A stretch of DNA of 64,000 nucleotides. Source: Rhodococcus antarcticus. Lineage in GTDB: Bacteria > Actinomycetota > Actinomycetes > Mycobacteriales > Mycobacteriaceae. A program made the position numbers and the translations under genes. The stretch is taken from NCBI RefSeq assembly GCF_026153295.1, contig NZ_CP110615.1, forward strand, positions 62,001 through 126,000, written 5' to 3'. Positions within the stretch are counted from its first letter, which is position 1. The number at the start of each line of letters is the position of its first letter. Below are positions 1 through 8,163 of this stretch, in pieces. The notes below the pieces were generated by a model. The model had not been told where the DNA came from and searched no databases. It worked only from the letters and a program-made list of their open reading frames with translations.

Positions 1-1
1 C

Positions 2-1165
2 GACGACCCCGCCGCCGCGGAGGCGGTCCACCACGAGCTCGACGTGCACCCGTACGGCACCGAGGGCGAGGGGCCGCTCGCGGACGCGGAGGCCCGCGCC
101 GCCGAGCTGCGCACCACGGAGCGGCCGCTGGGCATCCCCGGCCGACGCTTCGACCGGCGCTCGCCGTTCTTCCTCGGGCTGGCCGCGGCCGCGGGCGTCG
201 CCGTCACCTACGGCGCGGTGCAGGCGCTCGTCGTCGTCCACCAGGCCCTCACGCTCGCCGGCTCGGCGCTGTTCCTGGCGGTGGGGCTGGAGCCGGTGGT
301 GTCCTGGCTCGTCCGTCGCCACCTGCCGCGCTGGGCCGCCGTGACGGTGGTCTACCTGACGACGCTGCTGGCGGTGGTGGCCTTCCTGAGCCAGGCCGTG
401 CCGCCGCTGGTGGACCAGGCCACCCAGCTCGTGGTGCGGGCGCCGGGCTACCTCGCGCAGGCGCAGGACCACTCCTCCTCGCTGGGCCGGGCAGTGGACC
501 AGCTGGGTCTGCAGCAGCGGCTGACCGACCTGCTGAACAGCTCGTCGCTGGTCAACGGCCTGCTCGGCGCCGGGGTGCTGGTGTTCGACGTCGTCACCAA
601 CCTCGTGCTGCTCGCGGTGCTCACGGCGTACTTCCTGGTCGACCTGCCGCGGATCCGGGTGGTGGTCTACCGGCTGGTCCCCGCCTCGCGCCGCCCGCGG
701 GCCATCCTCATCGGCGACGAGATCCTCGCGAAGGTCGGCGGGTACGTGCTGGGCAACGTCATCATCTCGTTGATCGCCGCGGCCGCGACCTTCGCCTGGC
801 TCCAGGCCTTCAGCGTGCCCTACCCGCTGCTGCTGGCGATCTTCGTCGCGGTCTTCGACCTGGTGCCCGTGGTCGGCTCCACGGTGGCCGGTGTCGTGGT
901 GGCCGCGGTGGCGCTGACGGTGTCCCTGCCCGCGTGCCTGGCCACGGTGGCGTTCTTCGTCGTCTACCGGCTCGTGGAGGACTACTTCCTGGTGCCCCGC
1001 ATCATCGGGCGGGCGGTGCAGGTGCCGGCGCTGGTGACCGTGGTGGCCGTGCTGATCGGGGCGGCCCTGCTCGGGGTGGTGGGTGCCCTGGTCGCGATCC
1101 CGGTGGCCGCCGCGGTACAGCTGCTGGCCAGGGAGATCCTCTTCCCGTGGCTGGACGAGGCCTGA
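2..1165 (+). CDS. AI-2E family transporter, 5' end outside window
   Basis: Polytopic membrane protein of the AI-2E (TqsA/PerM-like) family, which exports small molecules or ions; the substrate here is unknown. The frame is open from the left edge of the window. The first usable start is GTG at 44, but residues before it read plausibly, so the gene probably begins upstream. From 44 it would be 373 aa. A charged N-terminal stretch is followed by hydrophobic segments in the usual order: two early TM helices, a long soluble loop around residues 110-180 and a cluster of TM helices at the C-terminus. The conserved C-terminal PxxVGSTVAG and VEDYFLVPRIIG motifs are visible. It converges on the next gene with only 12 bp between the two stop codons. 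Confidence 0.85.
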   Translation, partial: DDPAAAEAVHHELDVHPYGTEGEGPLADAEARAAELRTTERPLGIPGRRFDRRSPFFLGLAAAAGVAVTYGAVQALVVVHQALTLAGSALFLAVGLEPVVSWLVRRHLPRWAAVTVVYLTTLLAVVAFLSQAVPPLVDQATQLVVRAPGYLAQAQDHSSSLGRAVDQLGLQQRLTDLLNSSSLVNGLLGAGVLVFDVVTNLVLLAVLTAYFLVDLPRIRVVVYRLVPASRRPRAILIGDEILAKVGGYVLGNVIISLIAAAATFAWLQAFSVPYPLLLAIFVAVFDLVPVVGSTVAGVVVAAVALTVSLPACLATVAFFVVYRLVEDYFLVPRIIGRAVQVPALVTVVAVLIGAALLGVVGALVAIPVAAAVQLLAREILFPWLDEA

Positions 1166-1177
1166 TCGCGCCGGCGA

Positions 1178-2089
1178 CTACACGCCGGCGCGAGCGACCG
1201 GGTCCGCGTCCTCGCGGTCCGGGGGGTACTCGGTGCGGACGAGGGCGATGACGGCCACGCCCAGGACGAGCAGCAGCGCGCCGAGGCCGAGCGCGGCGGG
1301 GACACCCTGGCGCACCTGCTCGTCGTAGACGACGACCCCGATGGCGATGCTGAGGAGCGGGTCCACGGTGGCGATGGCCGGCAGGCTGGCGCTCAGCGGT
1401 CCCGCCTGGAACGCCAGCTGGTTCAGCAGCAGACCTGTCGCCCCCACCACGACCACCACGTAGAGCTGCCAGCTGGTCAGCAGGGCGCCGACACCGTTGA
1501 GCGCGATGGAGGTCAACGCCTTGAGCAGCGCGGCCGTCGTCGCGTACACGGCGCCCACGGCGATGCCGAGCAGCGCGGCGGAGCGTCCCTTCCGGGTGGT
1601 GCGACGACCGAGCGCGACACAGGCCACCGCCAGCACGGCACCCACCGCCGCGGCGGCGACCGCGGGCTTGCGGTCGATGCCGTCGACCGGGAGCACCGAG
1701 TTGGCCGTGCCCGCGAGGGCCAGGAACCCGGCGAGGGAGGCGATGACGACGCACGCCCAGCCGATCTCGCGAGCACTGATCCGTCCTTGGCTGCGCCCGC
1801 GCAGCAGCAGCGCGAACAGCAGACCGGTGAGCAGCAGCGGCTGCACGACGCCGAGCGCGCCGAGGTGCAGGGCCACCAGCTGCAGCGAGAGCCCCACGGC
1901 GTCCGCCACGATGCCCCCCAGCCAGTACCGGTTCGACACGGTGGCCGCGACGAACCGGCCGAGCGCGCGTGGTTGCATCCCGCTGGCGTCGGGGGCCTGA
2001 CCCGCGCTGACGTGCTTGAGCGCCGAGGACGTGGCGAAGGCCAGGGCGGCGGCCAGCGTCACCAGCACGACCACCCATCCGCTGCTCAC
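1178..2089 (-). CDS. EamA/DMT-family membrane transporter
   Basis: Inner-membrane protein of about 303 aa with roughly ten hydrophobic helices, typical of the drug/metabolite transporter superfamily. The substrate cannot be predicted. I chose the GTG at 2089 because the first TM helix (VVVLVTLAAALAF) follows it directly, as is usual in this family. An upstream GTG at 2113 would add eight residues. Neither start has a clear Shine-Dalgarno sequence. The C-terminus ends in a short charged tail. It converges with the AI-2E gene and lies tail-to-head with pobA's 3' end, with nothing linking it functionally to either. Confidence 0.8.
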   Translation of the reverse strand: MSSGWVVVLVTLAAALAFATSSALKHVSAGQAPDASGMQPRALGRFVAATVSNRYWLGGIVADAVGLSLQLVALHLGALGVVQPLLLTGLLFALLLRGRSQGRISAREIGWACVVIASLAGFLALAGTANSVLPVDGIDRKPAVAAAAVGAVLAVACVALGRRTTRKGRSAALLGIAVGAVYATTAALLKALTSIALNGVGALLTSWQLYVVVVVGATGLLLNQLAFQAGPLSASLPAIATVDPLLSIAIGVVVYDEQVRQGVPAALGLGALLLVLGVAVIALVRTEYPPDREDADPVARAGV

Positions 2090-2146
2090 GGGTCCATCGT
2101 GGCGCACGCACACCCAGCCGTCACGCCGGACTGCGGCGCGCCGGGC

Positions 2147-3385
2147 TCAGCGGTAGGACCACCCCGTGGTGAACGGCAGGCCCACGTAGTTCTCCGCGAG
2201 CGTCGTCATGGCCGCCCGCGAGCTGACCGTGTACCGGAGCTGGCTCAGCTGCACCCGCTCGTCGAACGGTGTCGAGGTGGCGTCGTAGCCGTCGAAGCGG
2301 TGCAGCATCGAGGTCATCCACCAGGAGAAGTGCGTGGTGCGCCACACCCGGGCCAGGGCGGTGTCGGAGTAGGCGTCCAGACCCTCGGTGGAGCCGGTGG
2401 CCGCCCACTGCCCGAGGGCGTGGCTGAGCACCCGGACGTCGGCGATCGCGAGGTTCATGCCCTTGGCGCCGGTGGGCGGGACGATGTGCGCGGCGTCCCC
2501 GGCCAGCAGCAGCCGCCCGTGCCGCATGGGCTCGTGCACGAAGCTCCGCATCCCGGTGATCCCCTTGTCGAAGATCGCGCCCCTGGTGAGGGTGAACCCG
2601 TCCTCGCCGGCCAGCCGGGTCGACAGCTCGTCCCAGATCCGCTCGTCGGACCAGTCCGCGAGGTCGGCGTCCGGGTGCACCTGCAGGTAGTTGCGGGTGA
2701 CCACCGGTGAGCGCATGGAGTGCAGGGCGAAGCCGCGGTCGTGCTTGGCGTAGATGAGCTCCGCCGAGCTCGGTGCGGCGTGCGCGAGGATCCCCAGCCA
2801 GGCGAACGGGTACTGGCGGTCGAACACCTGGCCCGGGACGTGCGCCCGGCTCGAGCCGTGGAAGCCGTCGGCGCCCACCACCCAGTCGGCCGCCAGGCTC
2901 TGCGCGGTGCCCTCGTGGGTGTACGTGACGCGCGGGTGGTCGGTGTCCTCGTCGTGGATCTGCACGTCGCCGACCTCGAAGCGCAGGTCGCCGGAGTCGG
3001 CCAGGCGGCGGCCGATGAGGTCCTTGACCACCTCCTGCTGGCCGTAGACGACGATGGACTTCCCGGTGAGCTCGGCGAAGTCGACGTGGTGGCTGCGGCC
3101 GTCGACGCGCAGCTCGGTGCCGCCGTGCGCCAGTCCCTCGGCGTCCATCCGCGCGCCCACCCCCGTCTCGCGCAGCAGCTCCATGGTCCCGTGCTCCAGG
3201 ACGCCGGCCCGGACCCGGGACTCGACGTAGGTGCGGTCCCGGGCCTCCAGCACCACCGACTCGACCCCCTGCAGGTGCAGCAGGTGGCTCAGCACGAGCC
3301 CGGCGGGCCCCGCCCCGATGATCACGACGGGGATGCGCTCCCCCCGTGCGTGATGTCTGGACCCAGGTGGCGAGGTTTCGTTCAC
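2147..3385 (-). CDS. pobA: 4-hydroxybenzoate 3-monooxygenase
   Basis: Flavin-dependent aromatic hydroxylase converting 4-hydroxybenzoate to protocatechuate with NAD(P)H and O2; cytoplasmic. The N-terminal dinucleotide-binding motif VIIGAGPAG, the YVESRVRAGVLE stretch that follows the first Rossmann unit, the central GADGFHG motif and the C-terminal FAD-ribityl motif LLLAGDAAHIVPP are all present. Family members are about 390-395 aa; from GTG 3385 the product is 412 aa. The extra N-terminal residues (VNETSPPGSRHHARG) are encoded entirely by copy A of the 40-bp dispersed repeat, whose last three bases form the GTG start. No Shine-Dalgarno is visible there, and no ATG or GTG lies nearer to VIIGAG. 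The IclR gene upstream is the likely regulator. No protocatechuate-cleavage genes are in the window. Confidence 0.9.
   Translation of the reverse strand: MNETSPPGSRHHARGERIPVVIIGAGPAGLVLSHLLHLQGVESVVLEARDRTYVESRVRAGVLEHGTMELLRETGVGARMDAEGLAHGGTELRVDGRSHHVDFAELTGKSIVVYGQQEVVKDLIGRRLADSGDLRFEVGDVQIHDEDTDHPRVTYTHEGTAQSLAADWVVGADGFHGSSRAHVPGQVFDRQYPFAWLGILAHAAPSSAELIYAKHDRGFALHSMRSPVVTRNYLQVHPDADLADWSDERIWDELSTRLAGEDGFTLTRGAIFDKGITGMRSFVHEPMRHGRLLLAGDAAHIVPPTGAKGMNLAIADVRVLSHALGQWAATGSTEGLDAYSDTALARVWRTTHFSWWMTSMLHRFDGYDATSTPFDERVQLSQLRYTVSSRAAMTTLAENYVGLPFTTGWSYR
3346..3385 (+). repeat. 40-bp dispersed repeat, copy A
   Basis: Forty bases running GTGCGTGA...TTCAC, one of five equal-length copies (others at 11510, 56117, 57014 and, inverted, 58171). 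It differs from the consensus at a few positions (GATG for GATT, TGG for ACG). Read on the minus strand it begins GTGAACGAAACC and supplies the start codon and first 13 residues of pobA. Confidence 0.9.
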
Positions 3386-3556
3386 AGAGCGATCGCGCCG
3401 CCCGGGGCCGGGGTGAGGTGGGGGGGTGTCCACGGGGTGCTCCGTCCCGCACCACGCCGTCGCGGTGCTGGGCACCACTGTCGCCCACCGCCCGGGTCGC
3501 GCGCGTCGCGTGGTTCACCCAGCGGAAGGGGCAGGTCGACGGGCAGTGGGCCCGGG

Positions 3557-3644
3557 GACGACATCGCGCCCGCGGGATGCGCACGGGGCGGGACACGGCA
3601 GGACGTCGCGCCGGACGACATCGCGCCCGCGGGACGCGCGCGGG
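3557..3644. repeat. 31-bp direct repeat in the pobA-iclR gap
   Basis: Two 31-bp units, 3557-3587 and 3614-3644, match at 29 of 31 positions (core ACATCGCGCCCGCGGGA). A partial third unit (GACGTCGCGCCGG) starts at 3603. A related ACATCGCGCCGGG sequence lies at the start of the kinase gene near 39281. The 263-bp gap between pobA and iclR otherwise holds copy A of the dispersed repeat and no clear promoter for pobA. Confidence 0.75.
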
Positions 3645-3648
3645 CGGC

Positions 3649-4395
3649 TCAGCGGGCCGCGGCGGTGAGACCCCGAGAGATGCCTCGGCACGCCGCACGC
3701 AGCGCAGGCAGCAGGGGACCCGGATCGTCCGACGTGGACACGACCACGGACACCGCGGCCAGCACGGCACCCCCGGCCAGGACCGGTGCGGCCACGGCCA
3801 CCGACCGGGGGTCCAGGTGCTGGCGGCAGGTGACCGTGCCGGTGCGCCGGACGTCGGCCAGCGTCGAGCGCAGGCGGTGCTCGCTGGTGATGGTGTTCTC
3901 GGTGAACCGCTCCAGCCCGCCCTCGAGCACGGCGAGCAGCAGCTCCGGCCCCGCGTGCGCGAGCAGCACCAGGCCCCCGCTGGAGGCGTGCAGCGGCAGC
4001 CGACCACCGGCGCGGCTCAGCAGCGGGACGGCGTGGTGGCCGGAGATCCGTTCCACGTACAGCGCCTCGGTGCCCTCCAGCACCACGAGCTGCACGTTCT
4101 GGTGGGTCGCCTCGTACAGGTCCTCCAGGAACGGCAGGGCCACCTGGCGCAGGCCGTGTGCTCGGGGCGCGAGGGCGCCGAGCTCCCAGAGCCGCACGCC
4201 GATCCGGTACCGGCCGTCCTCGGTGCGCTCCAGCGCGCCCCTGGTGCACATCTGCGCGCAGAGCCGGTGCACCGTCGGCGTCGGCAGACCCGTGCGCCGC
4301 GCGAGCTCGGACAGGCCCAGCACGGGCCGCTCCGCGGTGAAGGCGCCGAGCAGGTCGAACGCCCGGCCGAGGACGGTGCGCTCGTCGGGGTTCAC
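3649..4395 (-). CDS. IclR-family transcriptional regulator
   Basis: A 248-aa regulator with an N-terminal winged helix-turn-helix (LSELARRTGLPTPTVHRL, residues about 27-45) and a C-terminal IclR effector-binding domain (residues about 75-245). IclR proteins of the PobR/PcaR group control aromatic-acid catabolism. Its position 263 bp upstream of pobA, on the same strand, suggests it senses 4-hydroxybenzoate or a related acid and controls pobA; this is inference. The ATG at 4395 is the only sensible start. A 15-bp palindrome overlapping a possible promoter upstream may be its operator. Confidence 0.9.
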   Translation of the reverse strand: MNPDERTVLGRAFDLLGAFTAERPVLGLSELARRTGLPTPTVHRLCAQMCTRGALERTEDGRYRIGVRLWELGALAPRAHGLRQVALPFLEDLYEATHQNVQLVVLEGTEALYVERISGHHAVPLLSRAGGRLPLHASSGGLVLLAHAGPELLLAVLEGGLERFTENTITSEHRLRSTLADVRRTGTVTCRQHLDPRSVAVAAPVLAGGAVLAAVSVVVSTSDDPGPLLPALRAACRGISRGLTAAAR

Positions 4396-4477
4396 CCGGC
4401 GATGGTGGCACCCCGCGGTCGCAGCGCGAGCACGACCGCCGTGGCCCGGGGCGCGACCGGTCCGGTGGCGGTTCGGC

Positions 4478-4514
4478 GCTATAGGAGTCCGCTGCTCATG
4501 GGCACAGCGTGCCC
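4478..4514 (-). promoter_or_regulatory. putative promoter and operator of the IclR gene
   Basis: On the minus strand a TATAGC hexamer (4483-4478) could serve as -10. A perfect palindrome GGGCAC-AGC-GTGCCC (4500-4514) covers the -35 position. Palindromes of this size are usual for IclR-family autoregulation. It could instead be the terminator of the MOSC gene, whose stop codon is at 4546. The 150-bp gap holds nothing else. Confidence 0.4.
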
Positions 4515-4545
4515 GGTGGACCTGGGAGCAGCCTGTGGGCCCGGC

Positions 4546-5463
4546 TCAGCCGACGGCGTCGCCGACCCGCACGAGCCCGGCCGCCGCGACGCCCGCGTAG
4601 ACCCCGGCGCACGCCCAGGTGCCGAGCCCGGGGATCTCGCGGCGGTGGTGCCGGGCGATCGTGCGCAGGGTCTCGGCGTCCGGGTACATCTCGCGCTGGC
4701 CCAGCGTCGTCATCACGCAGCGCATCGTCAGCATGCTCACCGACACCTGCGCCCCGCCGACGGTGAGCGTGCTCCCCACCCAGTCGTCCTCGAGGAACCC
4801 GCCCTCGGCGTGCCCGGCCCCGTCGTCCCCGGCCCCGTCGTCACCGAGCAGCAGGTTCGGACGGTAGCGGCGGGGGTCGAAGTCCGGGTCGGCGCCGGAC
4901 TCCACGGCCAGCTCGTGCAGCCGGTCCAGCGTCGCGGTGGTGAGCAGGTGCAGGGGCGCGAGGTCGAAGAACGTGCCGGCCGGGGCCATCGAGCCCAGCG
5001 CGATGCGGCTGACGGACTCGCCCGTCTCGGCCTCGGCGCCGTGCCGGGTGGCGTCGATGAACTGCTGGGGTGCCAGCCCGTCGATCTCCGGCCAGACCTC
5101 GTCGAAGCGGGCGTCCGCCGGGGGCTCCCGGATCAGCTGCACCGGTCGGCCGATGGCGGCGGTGAGCGCGTCGTCGACGTCCGGGTCGTCGCTGCGGTGC
5201 CGCGACCCGTCGGGGAACGCCAGCAGCACCGGCGGTGCGTCCTGCCCGGCCACCGGCTCGTCGACGAAGGTGGCGGCGAAGTTGAGCAGAGCGCCCCAGC
5301 GGCGCGGGTCCTTCGCGCTCGCGACGGTGCCCTGCTCCACGTCCAGCAGCGCGTAGGCACGGTCGGCGAGCAGGCCGCGGTCGTCCACCGCGCACTCCTG
5401 CAGGCTCTCGCCGAGCATCGACTTCACGGGGTAGCGGTGCAGGGAGCGGACGACGGTGGCCAT
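4546..5463 (-). CDS. MOSC domain protein with N-terminal beta-barrel
   Basis: A 305-aa protein beginning with the MOSC_N beta-barrel (SLHRYPVKSMLGES at residues 7-20) followed by a MOSC domain over about residues 150-290. Such proteins resemble the molybdenum-cofactor sulfurase C-terminal domain and the mitochondrial amidoxime-reducing component, and bind Moco to reduce N-hydroxylated compounds. The conserved cysteine sits near the C-terminal half (SMLTMRCVMTTLGQ). A short duplication, GDDGAGDDGAGH, lies in the loop before the MOSC domain. The ATG start at 5463 is well supported. The substrate is unknown. Confidence 0.85.
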   Translation of the reverse strand: MATVVRSLHRYPVKSMLGESLQECAVDDRGLLADRAYALLDVEQGTVASAKDPRRWGALLNFAATFVDEPVAGQDAPPVLLAFPDGSRHRSDDPDVDDALTAAIGRPVQLIREPPADARFDEVWPEIDGLAPQQFIDATRHGAEAETGESVSRIALGSMAPAGTFFDLAPLHLLTTATLDRLHELAVESGADPDFDPRRYRPNLLLGDDGAGDDGAGHAEGGFLEDDWVGSTLTVGGAQVSVSMLTMRCVMTTLGQREMYPDAETLRTIARHHRREIPGLGTWACAGVYAGVAAAGLVRVGDAVG

Positions 5464-5553
5464 CCGTGCTGCTTACCGCACGGCGGCGCGAACCGGTACC
5501 CCGGCCCGGTGGTGGTCGCGGCGCTGACGGGTCCCGCGCGGGGCGCCCGGTGC

Positions 5554-5736
5554 TCAGGCGGCCTTGGGCATGACCAGCCAGAGCACGAGGTAGGCGATGA
5601 ACTGGGGGCCGGGCAGCAGGCAGGAGAGCACGAACACCAGCCGCACGGTGCTCGTGCTCCAGCCGTAGCGCTGGGCCAGGCCGGCGCAGACGCCGGCGAT
5701 CAGCTTGCCGCTGCGGGGACGCTCGAGGGTGGTCAC
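5554..5736 (-). CDS. PspC-domain small membrane protein
   Basis: A 60-aa protein made almost wholly of a PspC domain: an N-terminal cytoplasmic motif (GKLIAGVCAGLAQRYGW) then one hydrophobic helix ending LVLWLVMPKA. PspC domains occur in envelope-stress proteins. Stand-alone short versions are common in Actinobacteria and of unknown role. It begins ATG 5736, only 10 bp beyond the decarboxylase-like gene's stop codon side, on the same strand, but is not obviously part of that operon. Confidence 0.85.
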   Translation of the reverse strand: MTTLERPRSGKLIAGVCAGLAQRYGWSTSTVRLVFVLSCLLPGPQFIAYLVLWLVMPKAA

Positions 5737-5746
5737 GGTGCTCAGG

Positions 5747-6370
5747 CTACCGACGCCGCTGCGGACCCGTGGTCATCCGACCGCTGACGGTGACCCCGGT
5801 GTGGGTGCCCGGGGTGAGCCAGCCGGGCAGCGTCGGACCGGACGAGTCCACGTCCACCCGGGCGAGCCGGAACCGGCCGGCCATCCGCACGGTCGCCACC
5901 CCGAGACCGCCGTCCACGGGCTGGGCGAAGCGGATCGCGCCCGCGACCGGCAGGCGCGGGCCGAGCGGGCGCACGGAGGTCCGCACGTGCCAGCCCTCGC
6001 CCTCGGCGGCGCCCACCGCGGTGACGTCCCCGGTGAACACGGCCAGGGTCTTGGGCAGGTCCCAGTGCACCCGCCCGCCGTGGGCCGAGGTGGGGGAGTC
6101 CACCGCGATGAACGGCACGACCATGGTGGGCAGCAGCGTCCGGCGCAGCACGGGGCTCGCCAGCACCTCGCGGTAGGGGCCGACCGGGGAGCTCAGGTAG
6201 TCCACCACCATCCCCACCGTGACCGGCAGGGACGCCGACGGACCCAGCGTGCGGGCGTCCGGGCTCGCCCGGTGCCACCACAGCGTCGCCCGCACCGCGG
6301 CCGGCCAGGGCGGCGGTGCACTGGCGGGGAGCTCGACGGTGGGCTCCGCCGACTCGGGGACCGCCCAAAT
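5747..6370 (-). CDS. acetoacetate decarboxylase-like protein
   Basis: About 207 aa resembling the acetoacetate decarboxylase superfamily: an N-terminal PPPWP segment, a VPFIAVDSPTSAHGG segment and the WDLPKTLAVF motif, where the lysine matches the family's Schiff-base region. The start is unclear. No ATG or GTG precedes the PPPW region inside the gap; an ATT at 6370 overlaps the GMC stop codon and has GGAG eight bases upstream. The next GTG is at 6295, which would remove the conserved N-terminus. It is the last gene of the TetR-monooxygenase-GMC run and probably translationally coupled. The reaction is unproven. Confidence 0.7.
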   Translation of the reverse strand: MWAVPESAEPTVELPASAPPPWPAAVRATLWWHRASPDARTLGPSASLPVTVGMVVDYLSSPVGPYREVLASPVLRRTLLPTMVVPFIAVDSPTSAHGGRVHWDLPKTLAVFTGDVTAVGAAEGEGWHVRTSVRPLGPRLPVAGAIRFAQPVDGGLGVATVRMAGRFRLARVDVDSSGPTLPGWLTPGTHTGVTVSGRMTTGPQRRR

Positions 6371-8163
6371 CAGACCGGCTCCACCACTCCCGCGCCGACC
6401 GCCGGACCGGGTGCCACGGCCGGCTGCGGCGCGCGTGCGCCGTGCACCACCGCGCGGGCGCCGTGCACCACCGTCAGCGGCAGCCGCAGCGCACCGGGCG
6501 CGCTCGCGGGGACCACGGGCGACCGCGGAGGTACGGGGTCGACCGAGGCGTACTCCGCGCCCAGCCCCGGGCGGGTGTCCGCCTGTCCCTTGTTCGGCCA
6601 CAGGGCGAAGGCCCGCTCGGCCTGCGCGGTGATGGTCAGCGACGGGTTCACCCCGAGGTTCGCGCTGACCGTCGAGCCGTCCACGACGTGCAGCCCGGGG
6701 TGGCCGTAGGCGCGGTGGTAGGGGTCCACCACCCCGGTGTCGACGGAGTCCCCGATGGCGCAGCCGCCCAGGAAGTGCGCGGTCATGGGGATGTTGACCA
6801 CCTCGGCCATGCTCCCGCCGGGGTCGCCGCCGATGGTCTCCGCGAGCAGTCGCACCGCGGTGTGGCCCTGCGGGATCCACTGCGGCACCGGTGTTCCGGG
6901 TCCCGGGGCGCTGGTGAGCCGCCGTCGGCCGAGCTTGTTCCGGGCCGTGCGCAGGACCAGCGAGTTGTCGCCGGTCTGCATGACCAGCGCGATGACCGTG
7001 CGCTCGGACCACCGGTGCACCGACAGGCTCCGCACGGCCGCGCCGGGGTGCCGCAGCGCCACCCCCAGGGTCTTGAGCACCCGGGGCACCCGTCCGCCGC
7101 CGTCGCTGAGCACGGTCTGCAGCAGGCCGATCGCGTTGCTGCCGCGCCCGTACCGCACCGGCTCCACGTGGGTGCGCTCGTCGGGGTGGAAGCTCGAGGT
7201 GATCGCCACGCCCTGGCTGTAGTCCACGCTCCGGTCGCGCGCGGTGGCGGCCAGCACGGCCTCGGAGTTGGTGCGCACCGTGGTGCCGAGGCGGTCGGAC
7301 AGCCCGGGCAGCACGCCGTCGGCCTTCATCCGCGACAGCAGCCGCTGCGTGCCGTAGGTCCCGGCGGCGACGACGACGTGGTCGGCGGTGAAGGTGGTGC
7401 CCGCGCGCGGCCGTAGTCCGCCCGTGCGCCGGGTGCGCACCTCGTAGCCGACGCCACCGCCGTCACGGTCATCCAGGGGCCGCACCGCGTCGACCGTGGT
7501 CAGCGGGCGCACCACGGCTCCGGCCCGCTCGGCGAGGTAGAGGTAGTTCTTCACCAGGGTGTTCTTGCCGCCCACCCGGCACCCGGTCATGCAGGCGCCG
7601 CACTCGGTGCACCCGGTGCGCTCCGGGCCCACGCCCCCGAAGTACGGATCGGCCACGGTCGTCCCGGCCTCGCCGAAGAACACCCCGACCGGGGTGGAGG
7701 TGAACGTCTCGCCCACGCCCATCTGCTCGGCCACGGTGCGCATGGCGACGTCGGACGGGGTGGTCGTGGGGTTGGTGGCCACGCCCAGCATCCGGGTCGC
7801 CTGCTCGTAGTACGGCGCGAGCTCGGTGGCCCAGTCGGTCACGTGGGCCCACTGCGGGTCGTCGAAGAACGCCTGCGGCGGCTGGTAGAGGGTGTTGGCG
7901 TAGTTCAGCGACCCGCCGCCGACCCCGGCTCCGGCCATCACGAGCACGTCGGGCAGCAGGTGGATGCGCTGCACCCCGTAGCAGCCGATCTGCGGCGCCC
8001 ACAGGTAGCGCCGCACGTCCCAGCTCGTCCGCGGCAGCTCGTCGTCGGCGAAACGGCGCCCGGCCTCCAGCACCGCGACCGAGTAGCCCTTCTCCACCAG
8101 CCGCAGCGCCGCGACGCTGCCGCCGAACCCGGAGCCCACGACCACCACGTCCACGTGCGTCAT
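6370..8163 (-). CDS. GMC-family oxidoreductase, cholesterol-oxidase (ChoD)-like
   Basis: A 597-aa FAD enzyme. The N-terminal dinucleotide motif VVVVGSGFGGSVAALRL is followed by a GAGVGGGSLNYAN motif. A cysteine cluster (CTECGACMTGCRVG, around residue 180) is characteristic of the ChoD-like branch. The C-terminal GMC signature HFLGGCAIG and NPSLTITA complete the fold. Mycobacterial relatives are annotated as cholesterol oxidase ChoD, but sterol activity for that branch is doubtful, so the substrate (sterol or other alcohol) is open. The C-terminus carries an Ala/Pro tail with a short tandem VVHGARA duplication. ATG 8163 overlaps the monooxygenase stop codon (ATGA), implying coupled translation. 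Confidence 0.88.
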   Translation of the reverse strand: MTHVDVVVVGSGFGGSVAALRLVEKGYSVAVLEAGRRFADDELPRTSWDVRRYLWAPQIGCYGVQRIHLLPDVLVMAGAGVGGGSLNYANTLYQPPQAFFDDPQWAHVTDWATELAPYYEQATRMLGVATNPTTTPSDVAMRTVAEQMGVGETFTSTPVGVFFGEAGTTVADPYFGGVGPERTGCTECGACMTGCRVGGKNTLVKNYLYLAERAGAVVRPLTTVDAVRPLDDRDGGGVGYEVRTRRTGGLRPRAGTTFTADHVVVAAGTYGTQRLLSRMKADGVLPGLSDRLGTTVRTNSEAVLAATARDRSVDYSQGVAITSSFHPDERTHVEPVRYGRGSNAIGLLQTVLSDGGGRVPRVLKTLGVALRHPGAAVRSLSVHRWSERTVIALVMQTGDNSLVLRTARNKLGRRRLTSAPGPGTPVPQWIPQGHTAVRLLAETIGGDPGGSMAEVVNIPMTAHFLGGCAIGDSVDTGVVDPYHRAYGHPGLHVVDGSTVSANLGVNPSLTITAQAERAFALWPNKGQADTRPGLGAEYASVDPVPPRSPVVPASAPGALRLPLTVVHGARAVVHGARAPQPAVAPGPAVGAGVVEPV

